Shown: one piece after another, positions 21,825 to 33,639 of the stretch
Position numbering within the stretch: position 1 is the stretch's first letter
How the letters are laid out: every line of letters begins with the position of its first letter
Source: Culex pipiens pallens
Taxonomy: Eukaryota > Arthropoda > Insecta > Diptera > Culicidae
Assembly: GCF_016801865.2 (NCBI RefSeq)
Contig: NC_068939.1
Coordinates: forward strand, 86,553,381-86,617,380
DNA: 64,000 nt
Direction: 5' to 3'
Position numbers and translations under genes: made by a program
Notes under the pieces: generated by a model
What the model was told of the DNA's origin: nothing
Database searches by the model: none
What the model saw: the letters and a program-made list of their open reading frames with translations, nothing else

Positions 21825-23190
21825 GTGAACACTCTGAATCATGCTATCAAATTACGTCTTTTTTACTTTGATTTAGGTTACACAATTTTTAGCATATTTA
21901 AAATGTTTTTTTTTTTTTGTATAAAAAGTTTACTTATGCTTAGGTTTAACTCATGTCAAAGTAAGACTTGAACCGGTCTATTACACGTCAGTTACAGTTC
22001 AATACAAAAAAAAACAAACACCTTCTTTTAAAAAAGTGCAACTACTTCTACTACTACTCGAGTCATTCGCTAGCCACGTGTGTCGCTACCATGAAAGCCC
22101 ACAGAGCCGTAAAAGACAGAACCAAAGCAAAATTAAACGCTGACTTAAAAATGTTTAGAGGAGCGAGCAAACATTCGAAAATCATCAAAGTATCAGATAT
22201 CTTTATTAAAAACCATCTCTATTGAAATGCTTTGCTTGGCTATAATACCTTACCATAATCGAATCGAAATCGAAAACTCATTCGTTTGTTCGTATATTTC
22301 TCATAGGTATAAGTCTCCACCACCACTCATGTTTCGCTATTTTCCTCTCAACTTATCTCCTTGATTCTTTCTCTCTCTGTCTATCTCTGTCTATCTATTT
22401 ATCTTTGTCATTTATCTCATCAATTTGTGTGTACGGTTTGTTGTCTGTGTCGTTCGTTTTCTTCTACCTCCACAACCAATCCACCACCGTAGAAAGTCTT
22501 TTGTAGGGACTTTTAGTCTATTTTTACTTTATTTTACGCCCGGAGAAAACTTTTTGATACAATCAATTATATACTCTTTGAAGGCGTGCCTATTACTCTC
22601 TATCTCTGTGTCTTTCTCGCAGGATGTCAACCATTCTTTTTTGTTTATTGTACTCTTTGTTGTCATTTTCTTTATAATTTTTGTACCTTTTTTGTCTCAT
22701 CCCTTTTTCAATTTTACACAGACACGAGTTCATATCATTCCAATGTAATCTCTGCTACAATCTCTCATTTGCTTGACCAACTTAATTCGACACTATTTGG
22801 ACCGGTGCACTCGTGCATTAAACTTGTTTTCATCGTATACGAGCAAGCTGAACCTTCTGTACTCTTTAGACAGAGCTCGATGCTTAGAAAACTAGACTGG
22901 ACTAATCCTTCTAGTTGAATTGTCACCAAAGCTGATGTAGTTTTCTCCTCCCCCATCAGTGTTGGGTTGAATCGGATCTCCCGAGGGGATATGAAATGCA
23001 CAACTAATTGAATTCTTTCAAATTTCTTGGTTGCTGCAACATGTAGGAGCTGGTGAAAAACTTTGAGGAGCTTTACAGAGCTCACCCTAGTTGAACAATT
23101 TATGTTTAAACCATTTTCAAAGTTTTTCTTCAACTCCGCTTTGAAACTATTTACCTTGCCTGTATTGCAAGCCAAATAAAAATTACTCAA
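21825..23190. other. Intronic sequence, no gene recognised
   Basis: It holds a TCTC/TCTA-rich run (22360-22410) and several short ORFs without domains on either strand. No exon with matched splice sites and a plausible CNG peptide was seen. Confidence 0.4.
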
Positions 23191-23194
23191 GAGT

Positions 23195-23310
23195 ACATTT
23201 CAGTGCTGAAAAGTAGAACTTTTCAGCATTTGTTTTGAAAAGGGTTACTATTCGATTCTGTTATTTTTGGTACAGAAAAGTAGGCTGTTTCGTTGTTCAA
23301 GAATGACAGG
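23195..23310. repeat. Dispersed repeat, inverted copy at 40090-40215
   Basis: The string GGTACAGAAAAGTAGGCTGT and the AATGACAGGAAAA region match the reverse complement of 40.09-40.22 kb. CTGAAAAGT motifs are repeated within both copies. Confidence 0.55.
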
Positions 23311-23662
23311 AAAACTACTATATAAAATAAAAAGTGCTTGAAGCAAAAATATTCAAAATTTAAATCGTCAATCTACAGTTAAATCACGTACGTCGATTCG
23401 GACTTGATTGGAACTAATTAAAAATTCACAATCTAGAATTCATTGTTTTCCCAAGAACTGCTCTGGCCAAACTGCATCACTAGTTAGACCGGTGCTACTA
23501 TGTATATTTGAATAATTTTTGCAACAATGTCACAAAATACCAATCTCGTGCAATCCCTGCCGATGTGGAAATAAATAAATTACAGTTCGGACGTTGGTGC
23601 TGTCAACCATAAAATGTAATTTACAAATGACCCTACATTGCAGTGCAACCATATGCAAACCC

Positions 23663-24011
23663 TGCACAGCAAAAAATCCGATGGTAAAATCGCATGCAAA
23701 AGCATGCACATCACCTTCATCAAAAAAGACACTTAATATTACACACTGCATGTACATTTTTTGTAAACACAAAAAAAAAAGTTGCAACCGACGGAATTCA
23801 AACCCAGCGCCATCAGTAAGGACTGGCGCCTTAGCCCGCTCGGCCATCAGACCGATTTAAAATGTAAACGATAAACTTTTATATGAGCTTGACATTTCGG
23901 TCTACATATTTCAGGGTGTAATATTACATAGAATTTCATAAAATAATGTAAATTTTATTTTACACCCAAGCCTTTAATACGCAGCTGGAACACTACTTTT
24001 TTTGCTGTGCA
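23663..24011 (-). mobile_element. 349-bp MITE-like element with a tRNA-like core
   Basis: The termini TGCACAGCAAAAAA and TTTTTTGCTGTGCA are inverted repeats. Inside, on the minus strand near 23850-23785, is a tRNA-like unit with A box TGGCCGAGCGGGCTAAGG and a near-match B box GGTTTGAATTCC. A homologous copy lies at 61438-61800. It has DNA-transposon ends but a polymerase III-like core, which is an unusual combination. Confidence 0.6.
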
Positions 24012-24279
24012 CCTCAGCCCGTATGAATTTTATCACATTTTCCCCCCACTGTCGGTGTTGGTGAGAAACTTTCAACCCAAAGACTCAGACAGAGCAACAT
24101 CCCCTACCCCGAAACTTTGCGTTGCACCAAATTATTAGTCAGACAATTTCAAAATTAAGGGGGTGTAGCCCGGAAAACCACAACCAAAGTTCAAAGTCCA
24201 TTTTGCACGTGGTTTTCCGATTTGCAAACTCTCTCTCCCGCTCGACTCTTCTCGCTTTGGACCGAGGAGTCTTAGTGTT

Positions 24280-24730
24280 TTTGTGCAATGTTTATTTAAC
24301 GTTGTGGCGAAGAAGGTACTCGAATGACGTTGTCATGCAATCGTGTCGCACGTTCATTGTGGGCAAATTTGAGTTAAGAACGGCATTTTGTGTTGCTTTC
24401 ATTGCCTTACCCTTTGACCTTTACAGATCCCCAAAATTCCATTTCATATAAAATAAGTTTCAATCTTGTCGTGCTATCTTGACACACTCCGAAATTTGTT
24501 GTAAATGCGACAACTGACACACCCGACTTCTGTAAACATTTTTAATTTTAACTCAGGGGACTCCGACAACCAAATTCGACCAAACTTCGGGACAATGCAC
24601 AGAATGATCAACCAAACAAAATGTGTTTGTTATTGTTTACATTGCGTGCTCTCGTTTTTGTTTATTCGACATAAAAACTCGTTTTTCTCAGAACGACAAA
24701 AAGCGACGTGCGTCAAGATAGCATGACTGC
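24280..24730. repeat. Dispersed repeat related to 40565-41090 in inverse orientation
   Basis: Shared phrases include CTTGTCGTGCTATCTTGACAC near 24465 and a TTGTTTACATTGCGTGCT-type string near 24640. They appear reverse-complemented at 40.6-41.1 kb (TGTGTCAAGATAGCACGACA near 40854). It is an old interspersed element of unknown class. Confidence 0.5.
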
Positions 24731-25029
24731 GTTGATTTGCTAGTATTGCAATAAAATTTCATTGTTTTTAAAACAAGAATTCCATACGAAAAAAATGCTG
24801 GGAGAAATGTAGATTCCAGTTGTTGTTGGTACGATAATTGTGGAATGTTTTGATTGGATTGTTTTCAGATTCGGTAATTTTACCCAAATTAAAGGAGTTC
24901 TTGTTCTTTTTGAATCGACGGACAGCTGTTAAGATCAAGATTTTTTTTAACCAGTTATTTAAAATAATTTTAAAAACTACATCTTGACGAGAGTATTTTT
25001 AAAATATTTTTAAAATACTTATTTTTTTT

Positions 25030-25756
25030 AATTATCCACATTATCCATATAAAATAGCTACGTAATTTTTTTTTCTAAAGGTTTGGTGTCTTTGGCAAAG
25101 TAGTACGTATTGATGAGAATTTTCAAAAAAATAGGTACAACCAAAAACAAATTCCCTGATTTTCAAATTTCACTCAAATCATTCAAAATCAAAACTGTTA
25201 ATTTTCGATTTTTTATGTTTTTGGGGACAAAACCCTGCAACTTTTGAGCCATAGAGTTGCACACCAAAATTGTTACACCGTGTTATGATTTTTTTTGAAA
25301 AAATGTGTTTCCTGGCAAAAATGAAAATGTTCCTAATTCTTTTTGTTTGTACAGTTGTTAACGTAATATGAAACTTCCTTTGAAAAGTGCTTTTCAGAAA
25401 TGTTTATAAAGTACGTAATTTTTAAGACCACTTCAAATCGGATTTTAGCTATAAAAAATCTGTTTTTCATTTTTTTAAAATAGTTGTAATGACAGTAAAT
25501 TCATAAAATATTTTTCTTTCTAAAAGTTCAGAAAATTTCCAATAAAATTGTTTGAGACTTCTGGTTTCTGAGGTACAAAAGAAAACAGAAAAATTGTTGG
25601 ATTATTGATGTTTTTAATGCAATATTTACAAAATTTTCCTCGACAAAAAAAAACTTGAAATAGTTTCAAAAGTGAAAATGTTGAAATGTTAGTATTGAAT
25701 TTAAAACTTCCAAAATAATTTTTCGAAGGGATCAGAAAATTTTACCAATCTACGCT
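25030..25756. mobile_element. Degraded arm of the GAGCAATTCTC fold-back family
   Basis: The order of phrases (GGTGTCTTTGGCAAAGT, then an AAATAGGTAC-like string, then GGGGACAAAACCCTGCAACTTTTGAGC) follows the left arm of the palindrome at 2.2-3.1 kb, with many changes and no clean terminus. Confidence 0.45.
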
Positions 25757-26500
25757 TTTGTGCTATCTTGTTACACAGCTACTGCAAAAATATAGGACGT
25801 GTCACAATATAGCACACTAGCGACGAAATGTTGATCCAGGATTAATTTTGATAGAAATTTGATGGGAAACACTGTGTGTTTAATAAAACAAACTTAGGAT
25901 AAAAAATTCGGCAAGTCTGATAATTGGCTTAGCACCATGGAAGAAGGGCTCTTTCTCGACATTAGGCGGGGTCCATCGATCTATTTCGTCGGGAAATAGA
26001 GCAGTTTGAGATTTTTTGTCGATTTTATTGGATTTTTTCTCAGAGAAGTCGATGAATATAGATGGTTTCATGTACATATTCATCAAATTTCATATAAATA
26101 TGCCTTAAAAAACTCAAAATTACTTATTTGACCAATATTAAATTATTTGACCTTCAATAAAAAGTTGCGGTTGAATTTTCAGGACAAATTGTATTTACTA
26201 AGAAAAGATTTTTATTTGGTCGTATTGGGGTTCCCAGCTTGAATGTTGGAGATTGTTCAAAGAAAGATGAAAATATTTTTTATTGGAGGTCAAATATTGG
26301 TTAAATATGTAATTTAAAGTTTCTTAAGGTATATTTATATGAAATTTGATGAATATGGTCCATCGAATTTCATCGACTTTTGTGAAGAAAAATCCTAAAT
26401 AATCGAAAAAAAATAAATGTTCCTCTAGATTTCCTTTAAATATCCTATGGCAAATTTTCGTACCTGCAGAGTTATCTAAAGATAGCACGATCTGTTCGGA
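25757..26500. repeat. Diverged inverted-repeat element
   Basis: The region around 26020-26115 (ATTCATCAAATTTCATATAA) is inverted at 26325-26410 (TTATATGAAATTTGATGAAT), and TGCTATCTTGT/GATAGCACGA motifs lie outside. It looks like an old palindromic element. The small ORFs in it are mirror artefacts. Confidence 0.45.
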
Positions 26501-27626
26501 ACATATAAATAGTGACAACATTGAACTTTTTTTGCGGTTTTTGTTGAATATCTCAGGATTGAAATAGAATTTTGCTGATCTGCACTTGTGACTTTTGACT
26601 ACGACGAGATGTAATTAAGTTTTAAACGCTGGGAAAGTGCATTTTCATTTTGTTCTTAGTTATAAGTCAAGGAGTATCCCAAATATGAACAAATCCGGTT
26701 AAGGTTAAATTGATACTGTCATGGCACAGATTTGACAAATCAAAGGTCTCTTTCAATGACCAATAGAATAAAAAACACAATCAAATCGTACGGTTGAGCA
26801 CCCCTGCCTTACAGTCCCGTATAATCCTCCTTGAAAGAGTATCGCAAAATGAGTTACGATAAATTAAGGTCGTTCTCTTCCACTTTAAGGGGATGATAAA
26901 ATATTCAACTTAATTTCAGGTGAATCGTTCCGTGTCCTCTTTCCGGGTTTTACGGACGGGACAGGCCCCTCACAGGTGTGCCATCACCACAACAAACCCC
27001 AGCCAAGAATGTGTCTCTGTGTCCGGTTTTGGCCAGTCAGCGGTGGCAAAAAGTGGGTAGCCTAGGGCCAGCTTCCACCAGCAGCAGCTGTTCATTACAT
27101 GCTCAATTTGTAACTCTCGGGCACCACGGCTGATGCTGTAAATGACTGCTGCTGTTCCGGGGTGGTAGCACCTGGTTCTGGGCCTGCGCCTGTTTCGGGC
27201 GGTTCGGTGTTGTTGGCGTTTTGTGAAAGTCCATTTCCAAGGGGGTACGCAGCAAAACAACAACAGCAACAATGGTGGTGGTCTAGATTGGTCCTTTTCT
27301 GAGCTGGGAACTGGACAAAATTCCATTTTCCATTTGGTGCCGTAGGACATTTCGGGGTACACCTGTTAGTAGCAGCAGCAGCCAGGACTTGGTTATTCAG
27401 ATTCAGTGGACTCTTTTTGGTGCCAACCTACCTGTCTGCTCATCTGAATACCTTTGTGTAAGTTGACAGGAAAAACTGGAAACTTAGAATGACGTAAATG
27501 TCTGCCAATATTTCATTTATGTTTAATTCTTATTCTGATAGCAACAACAGCTTAAAAAATCATATAAGATGTCATTTAATTGTAAAACTATTTAAACTTC
27601 ATTTTTTCTTTGAAATGAAAAAAAAA
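26501..27626. other. Intronic sequence with a GC-richer patch
   Basis: From 26940 to 27400 the composition rises in G+C and a minus-strand frame of about 130 codons is open. Its sequence (proline-, arginine- and leucine-rich runs) matches nothing I recognise and no splice context is evident. I see no supported gene. Confidence 0.35.
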
Positions 27627-27681
27627 GGTTTGGTTAAGATTGTTATCCGAGCATTCGTTGGAGAAGGTTGTCTGATTCAAC

Positions 27682-29058
27682 ATGACTCGTCGCGTCCCGG
27701 CGCAAAATGCCGGCAATATCGCCCTACCTGCGGCTCAAGCAGGCAAAAAAGTGGGAATTTCCAAAAGGAAGGTTGAGGCCTCAACTGATGGCCAAAAACC
27801 GGGGATTTCCAAGAGGAAGGTGCTTTTGGAAGTGACATCGAACAGCAAAAAGACGAAAAAGAGCGACGGTACTGTACCGATGGATGAGGAGGAGGAGAAC
27901 TCTTCGTCGCACGAGGAGCAGCTTTTGAAGAACAACAAGTTCGCTGGACTGCCTGACCAGGACCAGGTAGCGGAAGCAAAGGAGAATGAAGTGAAACAGC
28001 GAAAGGAGAAACTGCCTCCTTTTTATGTGCGGCAATCAGCAGCAACGATCGACTTTCGAGCGGGGCTGGTTGAACTCATCAAGTCTGGGAAAGTCCAAAG
28101 CAACATTCGTCTGTGTCAGGACGGATTTAAGGTGCTGGTGCAATCCAGGCAGCACTATCAACTGGTCAAGGAATACTTGACCGAAAACGAGGCGGAGTAC
28201 TTTACCCATGATGTCGCCATGGATAAGCCGTACAAAATCGTCGTCAGAGGTCTGTACGACATGCCAGTGGAGGAATTAGCTGCCGAGCTAAAAGTTTTGA
28301 AACTGGATGTGTTGGCCGTGCACAAAATGAGCCGACGCAACAAAGACATCAAGTACCGTGACCAGCTCTACCTGCTGCATTTGGCTAAGGGATCGACAAC
28401 GCTTCCTGAGCTGAAGGCAATTCGAGCGGTTTTCAACATAATCGTGTCGTGGGAGCGATACCGACCAGTGCATCGTGACGTCACACAATGCTTCAACTGC
28501 CTGGGCTTCGGGCACGGAGGTAAGAATTGCCACCTAAAGCGTCGTTGCGCTAAATGTGGTACCGATGCGCACATCACATCCCAGTGCATCCAAGATTCGC
28601 TGGTTAAGTGCCTCAACTGCAACGGTGAGCACTCGTCAACCGACCGAAAGTGCCCCAAGAGAGCTGAGTTCGTGAAAATTCGGCAGCAAGCATCGACGAA
28701 GAATCAGCCTCAGCGTCGTAGAACTCCTCCAGCCCTGGTGGAGCAAAACTTTCCACCTCTTCAACCGCGACGCCAGGTCCCGAACTTGGCACCGTTGCCG
28801 TTGGATCCCAGGAAGAGAGCTGAGATGAATCAACCGCGGCCGGGTTCCAGCCAGGAGCCGAGACCGTCACCACCGGGCTTCAGCCAGGAGCCAAGACCAA
28901 CCCAAGAACCAGCAGTTGAGGAAAATGGTAATGATTTTTACACCTCAACCGAACTCCTCAATATTTTCAAACAGATGTCCGCTGCACTGCGTGGATGCAA
29001 AACCAAGACCCAGCAGATTGAAGTGCTGACCTCGTTCGTCATCCAGTATGGATCGTAG
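27682..29058 (+). CDS. Jockey-clade ORF1, Gag-like protein with three zinc knuckles
   Basis: The 458-residue protein has a basic, low-complexity N-terminus (residues 1-95) and a central domain (about 110-265). Three CCHC-type knuckles follow at about 270-325: CFNCLGFGHGGKNC, CAKCGTDAHITSQC and CLNCNGEHSSTDRKC. The third has variant spacing. The tail is proline- and glutamine-rich, with a repeated PGxSQEPRP motif near 390-405. In Jockey-clade LINEs this protein binds element RNA and packages it for nuclear return. The ATG at 27682 lies 45 bases into the element. The stop overlaps the ORF2 start by 11 bases, suggesting translational coupling. Confidence 0.9.
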   Translation: MTRRVPAQNAGNIALPAAQAGKKVGISKRKVEASTDGQKPGISKRKVLLEVTSNSKKTKKSDGTVPMDEEEENSSSHEEQLLKNNKFAGLPDQDQVAEAKENEVKQRKEKLPPFYVRQSAATIDFRAGLVELIKSGKVQSNIRLCQDGFKVLVQSRQHYQLVKEYLTENEAEYFTHDVAMDKPYKIVVRGLYDMPVEELAAELKVLKLDVLAVHKMSRRNKDIKYRDQLYLLHLAKGSTTLPELKAIRAVFNIIVSWERYRPVHRDVTQCFNCLGFGHGGKNCHLKRRCAKCGTDAHITSQCIQDSLVKCLNCNGEHSSTDRKCPKRAEFVKIRQQASTKNQPQRRRTPPALVEQNFPPLQPRRQVPNLAPLPLDPRKRAEMNQPRPGSSQEPRPSPPGFSQEPRPTQEPAVEENGNDFYTSTELLNIFKQMSAALRGCKTKTQQIEVLTSFVIQYGS

Positions 29059-31702
29059 GTCCCTCAAGCTGCTGAATTGGAACGCTTGCTCCATTAGGAG
29101 GAAGAACTTAGAGCTGGTGGATTTTCTTCGCGAGAAGGAGATCGACGTAGCTGCCATCACGGAAACTCATCTGAAGCCCGGTGAAAAAGTTTATCTGCAA
29201 AACTACAAGATCGCGACGCAGCTCGACAGGACCACCTCTGGAGGAGGAGGTGTGCTTGTCGCTGTTCATCGTGATCTCAAGCCACGCCGGCTGCCACACT
29301 TCAAGCTGGACATCATCGAGGCCGTTGGGGTGGAAATTCCCACTTCGGTTGGCCCAGTACTCTTCATTGCTGCATACTGCCCACGTCAGGTGAATTCCAG
29401 AGATGGTTCAGCAGCAAAACTGAAGAGCGATATCCAGAAGCTGACACGGCGGAGCGCAAAGTACATCATCGCTGGTGACCTCAACGCGAAGCATGAAGTT
29501 TGGGGCAACAGCAGGAGGAATCGGAACGGAGTGATTCTGCACAACGATCTGCAAAACGGATACTACAACGTTGTGAGTCCAGATCGTCCAACGAGGGTGG
29601 CTCGGTCTGGGAATCACTCAATCATCGACTTCTTCATTACCAATATGGCTGAGAACGTGGCTCATCCTGAGGTGTTTGAAGAGTTGAGTTCTGATCACTA
29701 TCCGGTGGTTGTGGAGGTTGGAGCATCCGTTACTCCGCAGCGGCAACCAACCCGGAAAGATTACCACAACGTTGACTGGCAGCAGTTTCAGCATGTGGTA
29801 GACAGCAACATCGACTATGATCAACACCCGGAAACTTCTGCCGATATTGATCGTTCGCTGGAGGTGATCCAGCAGGCTATCAACCAAGCAGAGGCTGCCA
29901 ACGTTCGGGAGGTTCCTGTTAATTTTAAGGTAACTGATATTGACGTAGATACTAAACACTTGATAAGACTAAGGAATGTTTATAGGAGACAATATCAACG
30001 GACTGGGGACTATGACAAAAAGATTTCAGTGAACAATTTGAACAAAATCATACAAGACCGACTTGACAATATCAGAAATCAAGAATTTTCAAAACATGTA
30101 AGCCAGCTTGGGAATTATTCAAAACCATTTTGGAAACTTTCTAAAGTTCTTAAAAACAAACCAAAGCCTATTCCTCCTCTTATTGTTGAGGATTCTCCCT
30201 TGATTACATCCGAGGAAAAGGCAAATGCACTTGGGCTTCATTTTGTTAGTTCTCATAATCTTGGCGCTTCCATGACCAGCCGTAAAGAAACATCAGTTGC
30301 CAATAGTATTTCAACAATTAATAACTCTACCTTTGAATTTCCTGCAGATTCCCATGTTTCTGGTGAGGAAGTCAAAGTTGCAGTAAAACAAATGAAAAAT
30401 ATGAAAGCTCCTGGCTTTGATAACATTTTTAATCTAGTGTTGAAAAAACAGAGTGATCAGTTCTTTCAACATCTAGCCAATATTTTCAATAAATGTTTGC
30501 AACTTGGTTACTTCCCCACCAATTGGAAACTGGGCAAAGTCATACCAATTTTGAAGCCTCAAAAAGATCCAACATCGCCAACAAGTTATCGTCCCATTAG
30601 TCTTTTGAGTAGTCTGTCCAAACTCTTTGAGAAGGTCATCTATTCAAGGCTTTTGGATTTTACCAACGATAATAATATAATTTTGAATGAGCAGTTTGGC
30701 TTCCGTAAGGGACATAATACTGCTCATCAGCTTACGAGAGTAACCAAAATCATCAAGCAGAACAAGCTTGAGTCTAAATCAACTGCTATGGCTTTGTTGG
30801 ATGTTGAGAAGGCTTTTGACAATGTTTGGCATGATGGTTTGATACATAAACTGTATTTGTACGGTTTTCCAATGTATCTTATCAAAATTATCCAGCACTA
30901 TCTTTCGGAGAGATCGTTCAGGGTTTTTCTGAATGGGATTGCTTCTGGATTATTCAACATTGATGCTGGGGTTCCCCAAGGAAGTATTCTTGGCCCACTT
31001 CTGTACAATATTTTTACATCTGATTTGCCTACTCTTCCTGGTAATGGTGTGTTGTCACTTTTTGCTGATGACACTGCCGTTATTTATAAGGGTAAAATAA
31101 CCAGATATTTAGTTGGCCGTCTTCAGAAGGGTCTTGACGTTCTTTCCGAATACTTTGGCGACTGGAAAATTCGTATAAATGCAGCAAAAACTCAAACCAT
31201 CATTTTTCCTCTTTCCAAATCGGCCAGATATGTCCCAAAGGATGATGTTTTGATAAAAATGAATGATGTTTCGATACCCTGGTCAAAGGAAGTTGTCTAC
31301 TTAGGTCTCATACTTGACTCGAAACTTTTGTTTCGGCAGCATGTAGACAAAATATTGAACAAGTGCAGCATTCTCATCAGGTGCTTGTACCCTTTAATTA
31401 ACAGAAAATCAAAGCTTTCTTTGAAAAATAAGCTAGCAGTTTACAAACAAATAATTTACCCCGTTATTGAGTATGCAGTACCTGTTTGGGAGTGTTGCGC
31501 TAGAACTCATAAATTGAAGCTCCAGCGTGTCCAAAACAAGGTACTCAAAATGGTTTTGAATGTTCCTGGCTGGACAAGATCAAGTGAGGTTCATGAATTA
31601 GCAGAAGTAAAAATGTTGGATCAGAAGATTCAAGAAAAATGTTTGAAATTCAGGGAAAAATGTGCTATTTCTGAATACCCCTTGATTCAAGGATTGGTTT
31701 AG
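29048..31702 (+). CDS. Jockey-clade ORF2, endonuclease plus reverse transcriptase
   Basis: An 884-residue polyprotein that overlaps ORF1 by 11 bases in another frame. The N-terminal apurinic-like endonuclease has LLNWNACSIR (catalytic Asn), ITETHL (Glu), GDLNAKHEVWGN and SDHYPVV (catalytic Asp-His). The reverse transcriptase spans about residues 440-770 with YRPISLLSS, GVPQGSILGPLLYN and LFADDTAV (catalytic Asp pair, near residue 673). A C-terminal region contains YPVIEYAVPVWECC and a KLQRVQNK motif typical of Jockey-like LINEs. No RNase H domain is seen, as is usual for the clade. All catalytic motifs are intact. Confidence 0.92.
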   Translation: MDRRSLKLLNWNACSIRRKNLELVDFLREKEIDVAAITETHLKPGEKVYLQNYKIATQLDRTTSGGGGVLVAVHRDLKPRRLPHFKLDIIEAVGVEIPTSVGPVLFIAAYCPRQVNSRDGSAAKLKSDIQKLTRRSAKYIIAGDLNAKHEVWGNSRRNRNGVILHNDLQNGYYNVVSPDRPTRVARSGNHSIIDFFITNMAENVAHPEVFEELSSDHYPVVVEVGASVTPQRQPTRKDYHNVDWQQFQHVVDSNIDYDQHPETSADIDRSLEVIQQAINQAEAANVREVPVNFKVTDIDVDTKHLIRLRNVYRRQYQRTGDYDKKISVNNLNKIIQDRLDNIRNQEFSKHVSQLGNYSKPFWKLSKVLKNKPKPIPPLIVEDSPLITSEEKANALGLHFVSSHNLGASMTSRKETSVANSISTINNSTFEFPADSHVSGEEVKVAVKQMKNMKAPGFDNIFNLVLKKQSDQFFQHLANIFNKCLQLGYFPTNWKLGKVIPILKPQKDPTSPTSYRPISLLSSLSKLFEKVIYSRLLDFTNDNNIILNEQFGFRKGHNTAHQLTRVTKIIKQNKLESKSTAMALLDVEKAFDNVWHDGLIHKLYLYGFPMYLIKIIQHYLSERSFRVFLNGIASGLFNIDAGVPQGSILGPLLYNIFTSDLPTLPGNGVLSLFADDTAVIYKGKITRYLVGRLQKGLDVLSEYFGDWKIRINAAKTQTIIFPLSKSARYVPKDDVLIKMNDVSIPWSKEVVYLGLILDSKLLFRQHVDKILNKCSILIRCLYPLINRKSKLSLKNKLAVYKQIIYPVIEYAVPVWECCARTHKLKLQRVQNKVLKMVLNVPGWTRSSEVHELAEVKMLDQKIQEKCLKFREKCAISEYPLIQGLV

Positions 31703-31931
31703 TTTATTGTAAGTTTAAGTTAGTTTTAGGTTAGGTTATGTTTTCTTAAATTTTTTTTCCTCATTGTACCTAGTGTTACAAAAATGATAAATCATATATT
31801 TTTAAAGTTATGGAAATGAACAGTGTTTAAATCACGAAAAGCAAATTAAAGCTGAAGAGCCACAGCTGACCACTTATTATGTAAACCAAATGTAATTATT
31901 ATAAGAAAGATTCAATAAAGTATATTTAATT

Positions 31932-31992
<61 letters not shown>

Positions 31993-32001
31993 TTTGGTTA
32001 A

Positions 32002-33639
32002 CAAGTTTGAAAGCAAGAACGAAGAGTTAATTTGAAAATCAAATCATTTGATGCCTTTCTAGAGATATCGCATCGATCTAAATTCAACATTCCAGCAAGC
32101 TCACCCCTCTGACTACTTCAATTTGTTCTGTTTTCAAATGCAAAATATGCATCATTAGTCAGCGAGAGATTCCTCTCCTCTGATTACGTTCGTCTCGTGA
32201 CATTTCATATTTTCCCTATCTTTCGATTTCGTTCCGTTTTCAAATATTGGTTTCAACCTTTCGCTTATATTTCCATCACGATTTTTAGTTTGCCACAAAC
32301 ATACATCCACTCAGACTCGCATAGAAGATTTTTCTGCATCCGTTCGGCACCGAATCTATTTTCCTCCTTTTTCCGAGGACAATAATGAGCGTGTTCTCTC
32401 TTTAGAAATTTCACTTATCTCTCTCTGTCTCTGTCTCTATTGATATGTCTCTAAATCTGGTTAGTCTCTCTCTCTCTCACTCTCTCTACTTCTTGGTAAC
32501 GAATTGGAACGACTTTTTCATCATGATTATTTGTTTGGTTTATCCTAGCGGTTTTTTTCTGTTCTCTTGTATCGAGCAAATCTCTGGGTTTCAACAATTC
32601 ACTGACATTTAAGTTTTTGTTTTAAATATTCCAGAAATTTTGTCCATACCGTTCCTAATGACTGAAGTTTGTATTTGCGTCGTGAATTTTGGATACAAGC
32701 TTTCATACACTTTATATTTACTACATCTAAAATACTGCTAAAAACACAACTCGGAAAGATGACTAAAGGTAAGGGAAAGGCTAAGGTTGGACTCCATTCC
32801 TTTAGTTGACCCTCTGAAGGTGTTTTGATGAAAAAATCAATAAAATAATCATTTTAAGCGGCACTGACTAACATTTAATTGTGCTTTTCGCCCTGATAAG
32901 AGTTTTTAGTTCGACATCTCGAATCAGCCATGGTCACCAGCACTTTCACGACAAAACAGCATTTCTTTTTTATGATCGAAATATTAATCCACTCATTTTT
33001 TGAGTGATTATTTTAGTGAGTCAAAACAATGTAAATTTAAGGAACTTTACTTAAAAAAAATCAAAATTTCGAGTAAGATTAAGGAGGGCAACGAAAATCC
33101 TAACATTTCCAAAAGGGGACTCCTATTAATTTGACCAATAAAAATAAATAAAAAATAAACTGTGTATTTGAGCAATAGTTTTCGCAAAATTTAAATTTCG
33201 CGACATGCCAATTACTAAACATTGGAATTTCACGGTGATTTCACGGTACTCTAAATAAACGTAAAAATGTGTTCTTTCAGCATATATATGAACAGGAAAG
33301 TTTTTTTAAAGTTAGCAGTAGTTTAAGATACAAAATAAAATCCCTTGAATTTTTTTTTTGTTGAGAAAATGTTTTGGATTTATTTTGAGAAATTTTAGAG
33401 AATTTCCGTCAGTTAATTTTATGATTCAGAAAATTTAATTTTATTGAGATTTTATAAATTTTATATGCAAAAATATCTCCAAAATAAAGCACGTTAACGT
33501 ATTCATCAAAAGTAGAAGCAGTAATATAAGTGTTATAAAAAATTGCTTGTTTTTCGAAGAATCAGAAATAGAGAAGTTCGAGTATTTTAATAAATTTCAT
33601 GCAAAACTCATTTTGATAACTGCAAAAAAAAGTATAATA
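32002..33639. other. Intronic sequence, no gene seen
   Basis: It contains a CT-rich microsatellite (about 32415-32490) and A+T-rich sequence. A short open frame at 32197-32385 has no recognisable domain. Confidence 0.4.

Larger units (their letters stand above)
27638..31990 (+). mobile_element. Full-length Jockey-clade non-LTR retrotransposon, apparently young
   Basis: A 4.35-kb element with a short 5' UTR, two uninterrupted ORFs, a 3' UTR and a run of 58 A residues (31933-31990). It is flanked by the direct repeat GGTTTGGTTAA at 27627-27637 and 31991-32001. The repeats are identical and the ORFs unbroken, so insertion was probably recent and the copy may be competent. It lies in sense orientation within the CNG intron. 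Confidence 0.9.

Noticed and set aside
26970..27362. 130-codon minus-strand ORF in the GC-rich intron patch
   Set aside because: No domain, odd composition (long Leu, Pro and Arg runs), no splice context.
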